A DNA stretch of 64,000 nucleotides from NCBI GenBank assembly GCA_014529385.2, contig CM043970.1, positions 65,120,496 to 65,184,495 of the forward strand, in the 5' to 3' direction. How positions within the stretch are numbered: the first letter of the stretch is position 1; the number at the start of each line of letters is the position of its first letter. The translations under genes and the position numbers were made by a program. Source of the DNA: Adiantum capillus-veneris (lineage: Eukaryota > Streptophyta > Polypodiopsida > Polypodiales > Pteridaceae). The notes beneath the pieces were generated by a model. The model had not been told where the DNA came from. It searched no databases and saw nothing but the letters and a program-made list of their open reading frames with translations. This document shows, in pieces, positions 43,916 through 54,623 of the stretch.

Positions 43916-45504
43916 ATGTCCACACTTTCTATTGCCAAAAGGCTGGGTGTTCCTTTACTCATTTTGCTTCATGGTACTTCAGTGAGGGACAGGTGGTGGC
44001 TGAATGAAAAGCGACCGGATACATCAATGCCGCTGGACGTAAAGGCGAGCACTAAGCGCCTTGTCATTCTGGATGTGAATGGAGTTCTGTTGAAGGATTG
44101 TCAAAAAGAACCCGAAGATTTGTGGAAAATCCCATTTCCAGAGGGATGTAGGCCCCGATGCGTGGAGGTCTCCCGGCACAAATACTGCGTGGTCAGACCT
44201 GATGCAGAGGATTTCATCCTTAGCCTGAGGAGGCGATGCTACGTGATGCTTTGGTCCTGCAGCCAAAGACACAATCTGATGACCATATTGCATGCTTGCC
44301 TCCCTAAGTTGATGAAGATGCAAAGTCTCTTTTTAGGTATGAATCCCTTAACTTCCAAACTGGTTTGGCTGATTTTGGTATTGTATCTACCTTTGCTACT
44401 GATTTGTACATATTCTAGTACTATTGGTTCTTTTTGTACTGGTTAGTACTATCGTCTATAGGATTTGGTATTGTTTGTACAAATTGATACTGTCCACACA
44501 ATTTTGGTAATGTTAGCACAATTTGGTATTGCTTGCACAATTGGGTACTATTTGTTTCTTTTGGTTCTTTTTGGTTATTTTTATTCATTTTGGTCCTTTG
44601 GTACATTTGGTACATTTGGTACATTTGGTACGTTTGGTACTGTTTGCACAACTTGATATTGTCCATAAAACCCGGTACTATTTGCACAACTTACTTTGGT
44701 ACTTTGGTACTTTGGTATTGTTATGTACAGAACTTGCTGTTTTTCTTTTTTTGGTGATTTAAGTCCTTTGGTACTTTGGTACTGTTATGTACAAAACTTG
44801 CTGTTTTTCAGACTGTGGTGATTTAACTCCTTTGGTACTTTCGTACTGATATGTACAGAACTTGCTGTTTTTTTTTTTTGGTAATTTAAGTCCTTTGGTA
44901 CTTTGGTACTGTTATGTATAAAACTTGCTATTTTTCAGACTTTGGTGATTAAGTCCTTTGGTACTTTTGGTACTTAAGTAATTTGGTGCTTTGGTACTGT
45001 TATGTACAAAACTTGTTGTTGTTTTTCAGACTTTGGTACTCTGAACTGTATACCTGCTCTAACAACTTTGTTTACTTGACACATATATTTTTTACCAGTC
45101 CCATTGTGAAAAATGGGCTTCCTCTATGAAGAATGTGGCAGGCCTTTTGGGGCAAGCCCATTTTCCTGAAGCTCCTGCGAATAGTTTGGTGCAAGCATCC
45201 TCAATTTAATAAAGCCAGCACGCTCCTTGTGGACGACACAAGATACAAATCATTGAAGAACGATTATGAGTCGTGCTACTGCATTCGGACATATGAGCCA
45301 AACTATTACGATCCGAACAAGCCGAAGTATCTCATGGATGTCATTCTACCATGGATCACAGGATGGCTAGATGAGAAGTTCCCCACCGCTTATAGCTGGC
45401 GCACACCCCTATTTGATGTAGAGGATGACATCTCCCTGTATGTTGCTGACTACTTTGTATCTTTGGAAGGGTACTCGTATCGGTTTGACCCCCCTAATGT
45501 GTAA
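43916..45504 (+). pseudogene. FCP1-like HAD phosphatase (NIF domain), broken
   Basis: Exon 1 (43916-44336; true start uncertain) has 'KRLVILDVNGVLLKD', the HAD motif I with Asn at the second acidic position as in plant FCP1-like DxNG proteins, and 'VVRPDAEDFILSLRRRCYVMLWSCS', the FCP1-type motif II region. Exon 2 (45099-45504) has 'SHCEKWASSMKNVAG', a frameshift near 45150, then 'KPIFLKLLRIVW' and 'STLLVDDTRYKSL', the DD motif, and 'YLMDVILPWITGW'. The family removes phosphate from protein Ser/Thr. The splice phase does not join cleanly and the shift would abolish the C-terminal motifs. Confidence 0.7.
44337..45098 (+). repeat. Second TTTGGTACT-repeat intron
   Basis: Same GGTAC motif as 40800-42527, including an array 'ggtacatttggtacatttgg' at 44600-44640 and about five copies of a unit of about 75 bp at 44690-45040 built on 'agtcctttggtactttggta' and 'ctgttatgtacaaaacttgc'. 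Acceptor TTTTTTACCAG at 45098. Confidence 0.85.
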
Positions 45505-45989
45505 AAGATTCTATAAAAGACTAGCATTTTCGTGTAATAACAAATTATTGCTGGGCATGAACCTTTATCTGCAAAAGTTTTACACATGCACTTAATTTTT
45601 CAGCACATGATCTTTTTCTTGCCACTTCTTTGGTAATTTTTCTGTTGCTATTTGCATGTGAAACCTGAATCAGCAGAAATGTCAAATAACCCACGAGCAT
45701 TGATTACTCCTTCCCACTTTAATTTCTGTCCCATTGATAACTAAACCCGGATTCTTGCACCTACATAAGATATTTTCAACCATATTAAAGTATCCTGCTA
45801 TCAAACAAGGATTAGGCAGTCTGGCTATCAAATTTGGTACTACAAGAGTCGCTGAAAACAAATTAGCAAGTACACACTACTGATCACAAGTAAGATTCTA
45901 TTCAAGAGAATTACAATTGTTGCTGCCAGTGGCTAGACTTGTAGTTGGGGTTTACGTTGTATGGCTCCCCTCGTGGTCACTCCCTTCGT
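45505..45989. other. Intergenic, between convergent genes
   Basis: AT-rich 3' flanks of the phosphatase and transposase-like genes. No repeat or gene is recognised. Confidence 0.5.
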
Positions 45990-46015
45990 CATATGGCATA
46001 CTATTGTAGATATTT

Positions 46016-47737
46016 TCATATCTTTGAGGATAGTTTAAAATGGTTATGCAGGCCCGGTTTGACCTCCATGGGGAACCGTATGGCTCTGACAAGATGGGAG
46101 TAGATCATGACCGGTGGCTTCTCATTCAATAGGGTATAAGTATTAACTTTGCCCTCAACCAGGGCATAGTACAAACCCTCAACGAGAATTCCACCCTTTA
46201 CAATCTTGTTATGCCAAAGGTCCTTCAGTACTCTTGGTGCCTGGTACATGGTTTTGGTGCACTTTAGAAGGTAGAAGTCCTCTTTCTCCTCGGCTGCTTT
46301 CACTGCAAAGTTATCCCTAATGGACAGTAATTGGCTCAGCACCTTAGGGTCTCCTTAATACATAGGCATGGTTAAATCCACACTCACTTGGGAGGAAAGC
46401 AGATCATTGTAGTTCTCCTCATCATCCTCGTCCTCATCTCTACCTACTTGTACAGACTCTGTCAATGGCTCAATGGAGAGATATTTCCATTCTTCAGTGC
46501 ATTGTTTATTATTGCATCTCCTCCATTGCCCATGCACACAAGGATCACAAAAGCAAGACAGCGTCCGAAAATGCACATCACATGGATTGTGTGTTGAGTA
46601 GCCGTCAACACAATGGAATGAGCGAGACGTTGCAATTGGTTTGCAGTCCCATAGTGGAGAACGCAACACATCATTTGATGAAACCAACCAGAAGACCCTT
46701 CTTGTGCTGGCACCCCCATCTTCCCTCGCTGTGTTAAACCTCGCGTTTAGAAAATTGACCACATCAGCCACACACTTCATGGGCCAGTCATCGGGCTTTA
46801 GCTCCTCATGCATCAAGGTTCTCTTGATAACAGCACCTGCACCATCATGCTCTCCTTTTCCATGTCCTGAAGCGGAGAAGTTGTGCATCATATGCAATCC
46901 TGTCAACTGATAATACCTGGCTACAAAATAGTATGGTCGTTGTGCCTTGATCTATTAAGCGGCACCATCTGACCAAACCCAATGATAACGAAAACATTGT
47001 CCTTGTTGTTTCATCCAACTATCATGCAAGAGAAAACAATGATGAACAACGAGCGTGTCATGGAGCTTATCGTCTGATATGTAAAAATGCAGATTCTTCT
47101 CAATGGCTCCTACTAAATTTCTGATATAAGAGATGTGTATTGTGACCTATGTTGACCACCAATGCATGGACTGAATCTCATTCTGCACTTTAAAGCTGTA
47201 ATTCTCTGCAAAATCAACAACAGAAACCACAACATCGCTTGGAAACTTTAGCAAGCAGTCTTTAAATTGCTGGGCCTGCCACCTAAAAACAAAGTTGTGC
47301 TTGACAAAGCTTTTCAGATGATCTGAAAAAAGATGAATGAAAGTTGCACTTTTCATCCTTTCCACGACTAACTCTTTTCTCTTCTTCTTGTTTCCTTTAG
47401 CATTAACCTGTCCAATACCCACATCCTTAAATATCTTAACAATCACCTCCCTGCTATCTGCTGCAATCTCGTATGGGCAGAATGACAACTTCCTTACACC
47501 ACGTCTAGGGCACTCTCCCAGCAAGCACCTCTGTGCATGATATTCATGATCCTTAGGGCGAGGGCACAATATGAAATCCAGCAAGATACTTATGTGCTGA
47601 AAAACTGCCTGGTTTGCAGAACACTCACCTACTTCACACTGTGTACCACAAGTGGAGCATGTACATGGATGTTCCTTTACGTGATTCCCAAACTTGTTCT
47701 GGCGCATTTGATTGAAAGCATCCCTGAAGTATACCAT
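46016..47737 (-). pseudogene. DDE-type transposase-like protein, one frame with four stops
   Basis: One continuous minus-strand frame of about 573 codons. The N-terminal part has 'CTCSTCGTQCEVGEC' and 'CLLGECPRRG', a Cys-rich zinc-binding region. Then come 'VVVSVVDFAENYSFKVQNEI' (probable first catalytic Asp), 'HWVWSDGAA' (second), and 'FSASGHGKGEHDGAGAVIKR' (third-acid region). This three-motif series is a pattern I associate with DDE transposase-like proteins in animals and plants that lack a settled name. Stops: TAG 47147-47149, TAA+TAG 46952-46957 and TAA 46355-46357. No frameshift is seen. It is convergent with the phosphatase gene. The true N-terminus may lie upstream. Confidence 0.7.
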
Positions 47738-48063
47738 TTGGATATGGTAAATACAGCAGCAAGTATAGCGATCCTTTAAATTTCGGACAAAGAATGGCTC
47801 ATTAGGAAAGAAATGGACTCATTTTTGGGCCTTTTAACTCTAATGAGAGAATGCTCCTTAGCCAATAGGAAGAAGGCTAACATTATGCTGAAAAAACATT
47901 TTTTCTCATTTTGAAAATGTCCATGAAAACCATTTTGGTGAAATTGTCACTATCATCAGAAAAGTAAGGCACTTGATAATGACATTTGGCACAAGCGCCG
48001 AATGCCTTTTTATGACCCGTTGTTGCTATCATATAAAGTGAAGTACTTGTACTTGTGCATCTC
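47738..48063. other. Upstream region of the transposase-like gene
   Basis: No clear gene. A minus-strand frame (47883-48101) has two CxxC pairs ('CARC', 'CAKC') and could be a small upstream exon, but it runs into the foldback and I do not call it. Confidence 0.4.
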
Positions 48064-48501
48064 GCACAAGTATCAATCACCTTTTTATGAAGTACTCGCA
48101 ATTTAAATTCGAACAGATTGTACTTGATAGTGATTGATAGGTACTATTTAAGACTATGAAGGAGTCAGAACCAAGCGAATAGAGGCGCTTGAGGGGTCTC
48201 TGGGACCTCTATTCTCTTGGTTCTGACCTTATGAGGCCCTGGGATTAAGATATAGCACTTTTTAAGCCCACGGATGCATAAGGGCCTTAAAAAGTGGGCT
48301 TAAAAAGTGCTATATCTTAATCCCAGGGCCTCATAAGGTCAGAACCAAGCGAATAGAGGTCCCAGAGACCCCTCAAGCGCCTCCATTCGCTTGGTTCTGA
48401 CTCCTTCATAGTCTTAAATAGTACCTATCAATCACTATCAAGTACAATCTGTTCGAATTTAAATTGCGAGTACTTCATAAAAAGGTGATTGATACTTGTG
48501 C
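48064..48501. repeat. Near-perfect foldback: 208-bp arms, 22-nt loop
   Basis: The left arm 48064-48271 and right arm 48294-48501 are reverse complements with only two mismatches that I can find (about 99%). Each arm holds a nested 22-bp inverted pair (48164-48185 with 48206-48227). The loop is 48272-48293. The outer bases 48063/48502 do not pair. No coding content. A transcript would form a long double-stranded hairpin. Confidence 0.95.
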
Positions 48502-48900
48502 CTCTATTCCGTGGCATTATTTTTGTATTTTGAAAACAACTCTTATGTGTTTTCTCTCATCTCACATCAAATCACTCATTAAGATTCACAGACATGGAAT
48601 TTTGTGTACACTTAAGTTGGGCTCTCGAAAAGCCTTTTGTACGAGCATGCATTTAAGTGATTGAGCAAACTTTTATGTATGTACTATGAGAAATAGAATT
48701 CCAAAAAAAAAAATTTGCATTTTTCATAATTACCTCTCTCTATGTTGAGTTGGCGTTTCTTACAGGGCCCAAAATTGAGTGCAAGTTTCTCCTAATGTGA
48801 GTGTCTCAAAGGACCTAAGTGACAACTCCACCGTAGGATACGTGCTTTTGAATCTTCTGTAGAGCTCCACCTATATACAAAATTTGATCCACATTAGAGC
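48502..48900. other. AT-rich stretch, no gene seen
   Basis: Between the foldback and the GTACCA array; contains A9 at about 48701-48710. Nothing else. Confidence 0.5.
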
Positions 48901-48919
48901 TCAGAATATTACTATAAAA

Positions 48920-49493
48920 CAGCAAAGCACCAAAGTAGTTTACAGTACCAAAATTAGTAATGTAAACCACCAACTCATTCTAAAATACCAAATTTGGCAC
49001 TATATTGCCAGATTTCAGCCTATAAAACCAAATTTAGTGCAGAAAAGCACCAAACTGGATTGATAGTACCAAACTAGATTCATAGTACCAAAGTAGGTAT
49101 ATTTCTATACATTGCACAGAACCAGCCTGTATTCATAGGACCAAGCAGGGTCCATAATACCAAATTATGTACATTGCATAGTACCAACCGAATCCATAGT
49201 ACAAAACAGGGTCCCTACTACCAAATTCTGTACATTGCATGGTACCAGCCTGAATTCAGAGTACCAAACAGGATCCCTAGTACCAAGTTTCGTACATTGC
49301 ATGGTACTAGCCTGAGTTCATAGTACCAAGCAGGATCTCTCGTACCAAATTTTGTACGTTGCATGGTACCAGCCTGAATTCATAGTACCAAACAGGATCC
49401 CTAATACCAAATTCTGTACATTGCATGGTAACAACCTGAATTCATAGTACCAAACATGATCCCCATTACCAAATTCTCTACATTGCATGGTAC
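48920..49493 (-). repeat. GTACCA minisatellite, 62-bp unit
   Basis: From about 49078 roughly seven units follow the pattern 'tagtaccaaacaggatccct', 'agtaccaaattctgtacatt' and 'gcatggtaccagcctgaatt'. The part 48920-49077 is a more degenerate array of 'accaaa' motifs. On the minus strand it reads TTTGGTACT, the same motif as the introns at 40.8-45.1 kb. The LTR array begins right after the last unit. Confidence 0.9.
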
Positions 49494-52072
49494 TGATAGC
49501 CATTTTTCGGCTTTCCATAATTGCCATAGTAAGCTACCTCACCCTATCGAATCACTCAAACATTTTGGTTATCCCTACCATTTCACTGTACATAGGCGTG
49601 TGTGAGTTAGGGAACTTTCTCCATATTTTCTTAAAAACCCTTAATTAACTAGTCACTGGGCTAGTTGAGCCAAAAAAATAAAAATAATAAAAAATATAAG
49701 TATATTATGGCCCATTTGTGTGTAAATATTTCATTGTATATAGGGCCTAAATAAAAGGATTTTTCATAATTATTTTGACATTTATTTAAATATTTCTACC
49801 TATGGTGTGTTATTTATGCTATGTACATTGACTCACCATTACCATATTTTTTCTTACCATTTTGCATACTGTTTATTCCATATAAAAATAGTTCATGCAA
49901 GCTTCTCTTATTTTTGGTGTAACTCCATCCTAACAAAAATCCAAAAACACTAGTTCTATTTATGTGTATATTTTTTCACTATTGCGATTTTTTCCTTCCT
50001 CGATCTATTCTTTATTACTCTCATAAATTAGACCACAAAAAAATATTCATCTTTTTATGGTAGACTTATAATGAGAGAGATTTATTTTGACCCCTTTATA
50101 TTTTTTCCACCTATATTATTTATATTTGACATGTACATATTTTTTTAGACCCCTCAATATTTGATTTTCTTAGTTGTACTATTCATTTATATCATGATCT
50201 CAACAATATCTTCAATTATAGACCTACCAAATAAGGTCAAGGGTATGTGGAATGCATGCATGCACCATGGGGAGCTCACTCTTGGAGGTATTCAAAAGAA
50301 TCATCCAAAGAAAGACCTCACAAGGACTTTGTGCAGTGGAAAGAACAGTCGGTTTTGCTGAATTTTTAAAGATCACATGCTCCCCGAATTTGAAAAGGTG
50401 ATACAAACAAAAGTTGTAGCTCCTGAGATGAACATTCACCTCAAATGTTTTCATATTTTTTTGAGCTACGAGCTGTGAGCTATGATTTTATTGGTGGACC
50501 CCAGTTTGCCCATGCTATGCAGCCACACTCCCTCTTCCACTTTATCATTTTCCTCTTTCACACACACTCCTCCCTCTCCTTCCCACTCCCAAACCTGCAA
50601 CTCCCATGTCCTAATTCACCCTCTTCACCATTGCCACATCTCTCACACCTCCATAGCCTTCATCCTCCATTTCTACACCCTTTGTGTCCCCCTTTCTCTC
50701 TACATATATATCCATATTACCATACTCTCTTCAACTTTGTAAAGAACTTCAAAAAAATCAGCAAAAATCCAAGGATAACCTCTGCAAATGAAGGCTTTTA
50801 TCATGAATTTTCCAAGGTTTGAAGATAACATAGCTTCATCGACACGCGCTACTTCGTCATGCTGACTGCTTTTTCTTCCGGTGCTGTAAAGAGGTGAATG
50901 TCAACTTCTCCAAAGCTTCAACCTCTCTTTACAAGCTCATCCCTTCTCTAACTTTTCTCATCATATATCTCACCATTTGGTGAATAATTTTGTAAATATT
51001 TTCTAGTGATAATTACTAACCACTAACCTTATTGTAAAATGCACCCTCTACTAGAGTAGGCACTCCCAAATTATTCACTCCATCCTCTCTCCTTTCATCC
51101 TCAATAATTCTCTTCCCTTGAGCCCACATCCATGTGACTCAAAGGACAAGAGAGACCCACCCTCATTAAAATATATATATATATATGCATAATCTTTTAT
51201 TCCTTCAAATAAACTTGATTAGGCCTAATCCAAATCGGGGCTTCTAAAACCTATAAATAGAGCCTTTCTCTCCCTTGTAAATCATCACATGATCACACTA
51301 CACCACACCATTCTCAACACATAACACACCACTCTTCAAGCCTAGTTGTGTAGAGTGTGTGCATTGTGAGTGCTCTATTCCATCGCTACACATAGGTGCA
51401 TAGAGAAGCTTCAAGTTAGTTATGCCATCTAGAGGAGTGGAGTGATACTATACTCTGAAATCACACTTGTAGCCTACCCTTGTCCATAAATAAGATTCAT
51501 AGTTTTGGGCTACAACTCTTCTCTGCAAATTGACTTGATAAGTTGGCTCATCAGGTGGTTGAAGGTATATTGTCCTTGAAGTTTGTTGTGCCATTTCACG
51601 CTTGGTGGTTTGAGGGCTTGTTGAATTGTTTGCCTAAAAGGTAAATTGTAAGAGGGTGCTCGGTGAGAGGGCTCCCGTGACCCTAAGACAATTTGTGTAT
51701 TGGCAACAAGGTCAAGTTTTGTGTTGTCTCTCTATTTCTCATCAAGCTTTGTGTGCATCTAGTCTTTAAAGCTAAGACTGAGTTGTTCAAGTTGATTTGT
51801 GCTCTTTATCTCTCTCTGGCGTGGTGAATATTTGTGTTTGGTGTGTGTGGCTATCTTGCATTCCCCTCTCTTTGTGCGTTTGAGTACAAGGAGATATCAC
51901 GTGCGTCCTAGTTCGCATCTACAACTAGGTGGTGCCCCTTTTCTTGTTTGGTTTCTGGCCGTGGGTTGTTGTTGTCTCTCATTTTGCTTGCCCCAGCCCC
52001 AATTGAGCAGCACGGGAGCCTCGAAGGGTGTTTAGAGGCCGCTCTTCTTGTTGCCTGGCCCGAACCGCCTCA
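49494..52072 (+). repeat. LTR1 of the gag-only element
   Basis: 2579 bp, TGATAGCC...GCCTCA. Unique markers: 'ccatttttcggc' at the start, an A-rich insertion after 'gagcc' (about 49670-49700) and 'gggctacaactcttctctgc' near 51507. Small frames inside (for example 50445-50822) recur in other LTRs only because the LTRs are near identical. Confidence 0.9.
51252..51260 (+). promoter_or_regulatory. TATA box in LTR1
   Basis: TATAAATAG preceded by 'ggcttctaaaacc' and followed about 30 bp later by an A/C-rich start-like region (about 51285-51300). It is conserved in all four LTR copies (51252, 56367, 58038, 63151). U3 is therefore about 1.79 kb and R plus U5 about 0.79 kb. Confidence 0.75.
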
Positions 52073-52090
52073 AATTGGTGCCCCCCACGG
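52073..52090 (+). other. Primer binding site after LTR1
   Basis: AATTGGTGCCCCCCACGG follows the LTR end CCTCA. A TGGTGCC-type site suggests a primer other than tRNA-iMet; the tRNA cannot be named from sequence alone. Repeated after LTR2, LTR3 and LTR4. Confidence 0.6.
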
Positions 52091-52385
52091 AGGAACTGAC
52101 TTTGTGCTGATTGTTGTTGTATTGCATGAATGCTAGAATTTTAGCGTAATCAAGTAGATTATATGAATCATGAAAACTTGTATGAGCGAGTTTAATTTCA
52201 AGGCAACAAAAATTGATCTAGAATATGGTTTGGATTAGCATAACATAAGAAAGGAAAAAAAACATTTTCATATAAGAATCTAAAATTCATGTTGAAAGTT
52301 TCAAAACTTTGTGTAGTTAGCTGATGTCATGAGAGAAAATGATTGTTTGGAACTAATCTTTGTGTGGTTCTAGCATTGAGAGACT
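52091..52385 (+). other. 5' leader of gag, copy 1
   Basis: Non-coding, AT-rich, ends 'agcattgagagact' before ATG at 52386. The same leader occurs at 57220-57520 and 58880-59171. Confidence 0.7.
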
Positions 52386-54143
52386 ATGACACGCTATACC
52401 TTTGATGATATCCCAATCTTCTTCGGGAATCTAGAAGAAGATGTTGATGATTTTCTTGCTGATTTTAGAATGGTTTGTCGTATCCTTGGTAAAAGGGATG
52501 ACATTGAAAATGGGGATTTTCTATTGCTATGCCTTAGAGGCAACGCTGAGCAATGGTTTTGGAGTATGTCTTCTCAGATTGAATATGGGTATACCCAAAT
52601 TTCCAAAGCTTTGAAGACCAGATTCTCTAACTTTCCAACAACGGAGAAAGCATGGGCTTCATTAGGGAGACTTCAACAACATGGTGAAGACTACTATGCT
52701 TATGAGGATATTGTTTCTCGCCAATGGGGAGGATATGGGTTTAGTTCTACATTTCCTGATTATGTAAAAATGGAGCAATTTATTTCGGGTTTGTCTCCTT
52801 TGTTAAAGACTAAGGTTACTTGTAGTGGACCCTCTACCTTTGAAGAAGCGGTCACTATTGCCCGAAGGAAGTTCCACAAGTACTTCTACATCAAACATGG
52901 TTTCCATCATGCTGGAAGAACCAACCATCATGAAAGTGTTTCTATCAAGGAGTCATCTCCTTTGCCATACTTGTCTCCTTCTACTCCGACAAATGTTGAA
53001 GAAGTTACTTACATGCCATCTGATTATTCAAGTGCTAAAGTGTGTGGCCAAGATTCAAATGTGGAATCTTTTTCTTCTACCTTTATCACAAGCATGCAAA
53101 AATCGACACAAGATATCTCAAATGGCATTGATGATTCAATAATGGATACATCCAACCTTTTGGCGGAGGATCAATTTCTAGTCCGAGCAAACGAAGCTTT
53201 TGTGCAACATGACTCTATGGAGAATGAAGACCTTGAAGGTAACCTTGATCTTATGGAATGTTCTGAGAGTGTATCTTGTCTAAAAGAAGAGAGTGAAGAA
53301 GAAGATGAAATCATAGGTGAAGAGATCATATACCACATTGATCATAAAGAGATGATTGTGTACATGGAATGCCAACTCCAAAACAAAGTAGAAGAGTGTG
53401 AGTTGAATCCATGTGAGGATAATCTTCAAGAAGTGTTTGAGGATGTTGAAAAGCATTGGTATGACCCATGTATGTTAAGCATGGAGGAACCTATCATGCA
53501 AGAAGCCAAAGTTTTCACAAAATCAAACAGTAATTCATCAACCTTTGAGGTGGTACAATGTGAGGAGTTACAACCTTGCCAAAGGGGGGGCTTAGAAGGG
53601 GATGAAGAACATGGGAGAGTAGTTAAAAATAAAATCATAAAAGGAAACTATCAGAAGGGTATCATTCTCTCCAATGGTGTTTTAGTGGGTGGCTCTCCAT
53701 TCATGGGACAATCTCTTAGCAAGAAAATCCAAGCTTTTGATGCCCCAATCATCTTCACATTGGGTTTCACCTCTTCAAAGTCAACTTCTCCCCTCTTCAC
53801 ATATACCTTTCATCGAGGGCACCATACCTTCTTAAGTGGAAGAGGACATGAATACTTGGTGATGAACAGATGTTTCCAGACCTTCTACATTTGGTTCTTT
53901 GGTGTATGGAGGTCACACATTGTGATGCTTCTGGTCTTCATCATAGATGAAAAACTTGTTGATTGCTACATGTGGATATTTCATCGATCAGTACCAAAAT
54001 CTATTCTCTTCCAATGTGTTGGAAGCAATAGAAACCTTCGTCTATTATCTACTTATGTGGTAAACTATTTGCAATATCTTCCAATAGCGGTTGGAAGCAT
54101 GGATCAAGCTTTCATAAATCATGAAGGTCATAGAATTTTTTGA
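52386..54143 (+). CDS. Gag-like protein, copy 1
   Basis: 585 residues, intact. The N-terminal half has the retrotransposon gag fold pattern: 'FFGNLEEDVDDFLADFRMVC', 'LLLCLRGNAEQWFWSMSS', 'ISKALKTRFSNFPTTEKAWA', 'LQQHGEDYYAYED' and 'MEQFISGLSPLLKTKV' (about residues 10-165). The middle is acidic ('KEESEEEDEIIGEE', about 300-315). No CCHC knuckle and no protease motif are seen. The last 100 residues are hydrophobic and aromatic ('FYIWFFGVWRSHIVMLLVFI', about 498-517), unusual for gag. It would supply capsid protein, while RT and integrase must come from another element. It differs from copy 2 at two residues. Confidence 0.85.
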   Translation: MTRYTFDDIPIFFGNLEEDVDDFLADFRMVCRILGKRDDIENGDFLLLCLRGNAEQWFWSMSSQIEYGYTQISKALKTRFSNFPTTEKAWASLGRLQQHGEDYYAYEDIVSRQWGGYGFSSTFPDYVKMEQFISGLSPLLKTKVTCSGPSTFEEAVTIARRKFHKYFYIKHGFHHAGRTNHHESVSIKESSPLPYLSPSTPTNVEEVTYMPSDYSSAKVCGQDSNVESFSSTFITSMQKSTQDISNGIDDSIMDTSNLLAEDQFLVRANEAFVQHDSMENEDLEGNLDLMECSESVSCLKEESEEEDEIIGEEIIYHIDHKEMIVYMECQLQNKVEECELNPCEDNLQEVFEDVEKHWYDPCMLSMEEPIMQEAKVFTKSNSNSSTFEVVQCEELQPCQRGGLEGDEEHGRVVKNKIIKGNYQKGIILSNGVLVGGSPFMGQSLSKKIQAFDAPIIFTLGFTSSKSTSPLFTYTFHRGHHTFLSGRGHEYLVMNRCFQTFYIWFFGVWRSHIVMLLVFIIDEKLVDCYMWIFHRSVPKSILFQCVGSNRNLRLLSTYVVNYLQYLPIAVGSMDQAFINHEGHRIF

Positions 54144-54576
54144 CTTGATGAGCCTACCCAGGTTGAATGAATTTTATGAGCTACAGTTCAGGAATTTGCT
54201 CATACAAGCTCTTGAAGATCGTAGCAGATACATCAACTTTACACAGGAGGAAGAGCAACCAATCTTTTATATCACATTCGTAGTGATAGATGCAATGATG
54301 GACAACAATAAAATCTACAAGTTTCTTCAACCGAAATCTGTAAGTGATTCCATACCATACATCTCTCTTTGGGAAATCTATTTCAAGATCTTTGATCCTG
54401 GGGGGTGCTTATGGAAACTTTCTCAATGGAGGAGGTTTACTCAGTCACTTCATTACATTCTGCTATTGGCTCTGAGAACCTTTCATATCACACAAGGTTT
54501 CTTAATCATACAACAAAGGTTCTTCAAAGATGAGAGCAGACAAAGACAGAGGTTACACAATCTACATGTTGTATGA
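54121..54576 (+). CDS. Downstream ORF2, copy 1, unknown
   Basis: 151 codons overlapping the gag end by 23 bases in another frame: 'MKVIEFFDLMSLPRLNEFYE', 'IFYITFVVIDAMMDNNKIYK' and 'TQSLHYILLLALRTFHITQG'. No known domain. It is identical in copy 2, but the whole internal region is nearly identical, so conservation is not evidence of function. It may be a frameshifted continuation of the gag frame or chance. Confidence 0.35.
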   Translation: MKVIEFFDLMSLPRLNEFYELQFRNLLIQALEDRSRYINFTQEEEQPIFYITFVVIDAMMDNNKIYKFLQPKSVSDSIPYISLWEIYFKIFDPGGCLWKLSQWRRFTQSLHYILLLALRTFHITQGFLIIQQRFFKDESRQRQRLHNLHVV

Positions 54577-54608
54577 TCGGATAAATGGTACATGAATGTA
54601 CCATTATC

Positions 54609-54623
54609 TAAGGGGGGGACTAA
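54609..54623 (+). other. Polypurine tract before LTR2
   Basis: TAAGGGGGGGAC followed by TAA and the LTR start TGATAGCC. Same at 61395-61409. Confidence 0.8.

Noticed and set aside
48064-48501. MicroRNA precursor
   Set aside because: The arms are far longer and more perfect than a typical plant pri-miRNA and nested pairs give several alternative folds; better described as a foldback until small-RNA data exist.
50445-50822. 125-codon frame conserved in three LTR copies (also 55558 and 62344)
   Set aside because: The LTRs are nearly identical overall, so conservation says nothing about coding. Composition is Pro/Leu/His-rich without a domain, and it lies in U3 upstream of the TATA box.
51799-52136. 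Small frames repeated at the 3' end of each LTR
   Set aside because: Located in R/U5 and overlapping the LTR end; identical between copies only because the LTRs are, with no domain.
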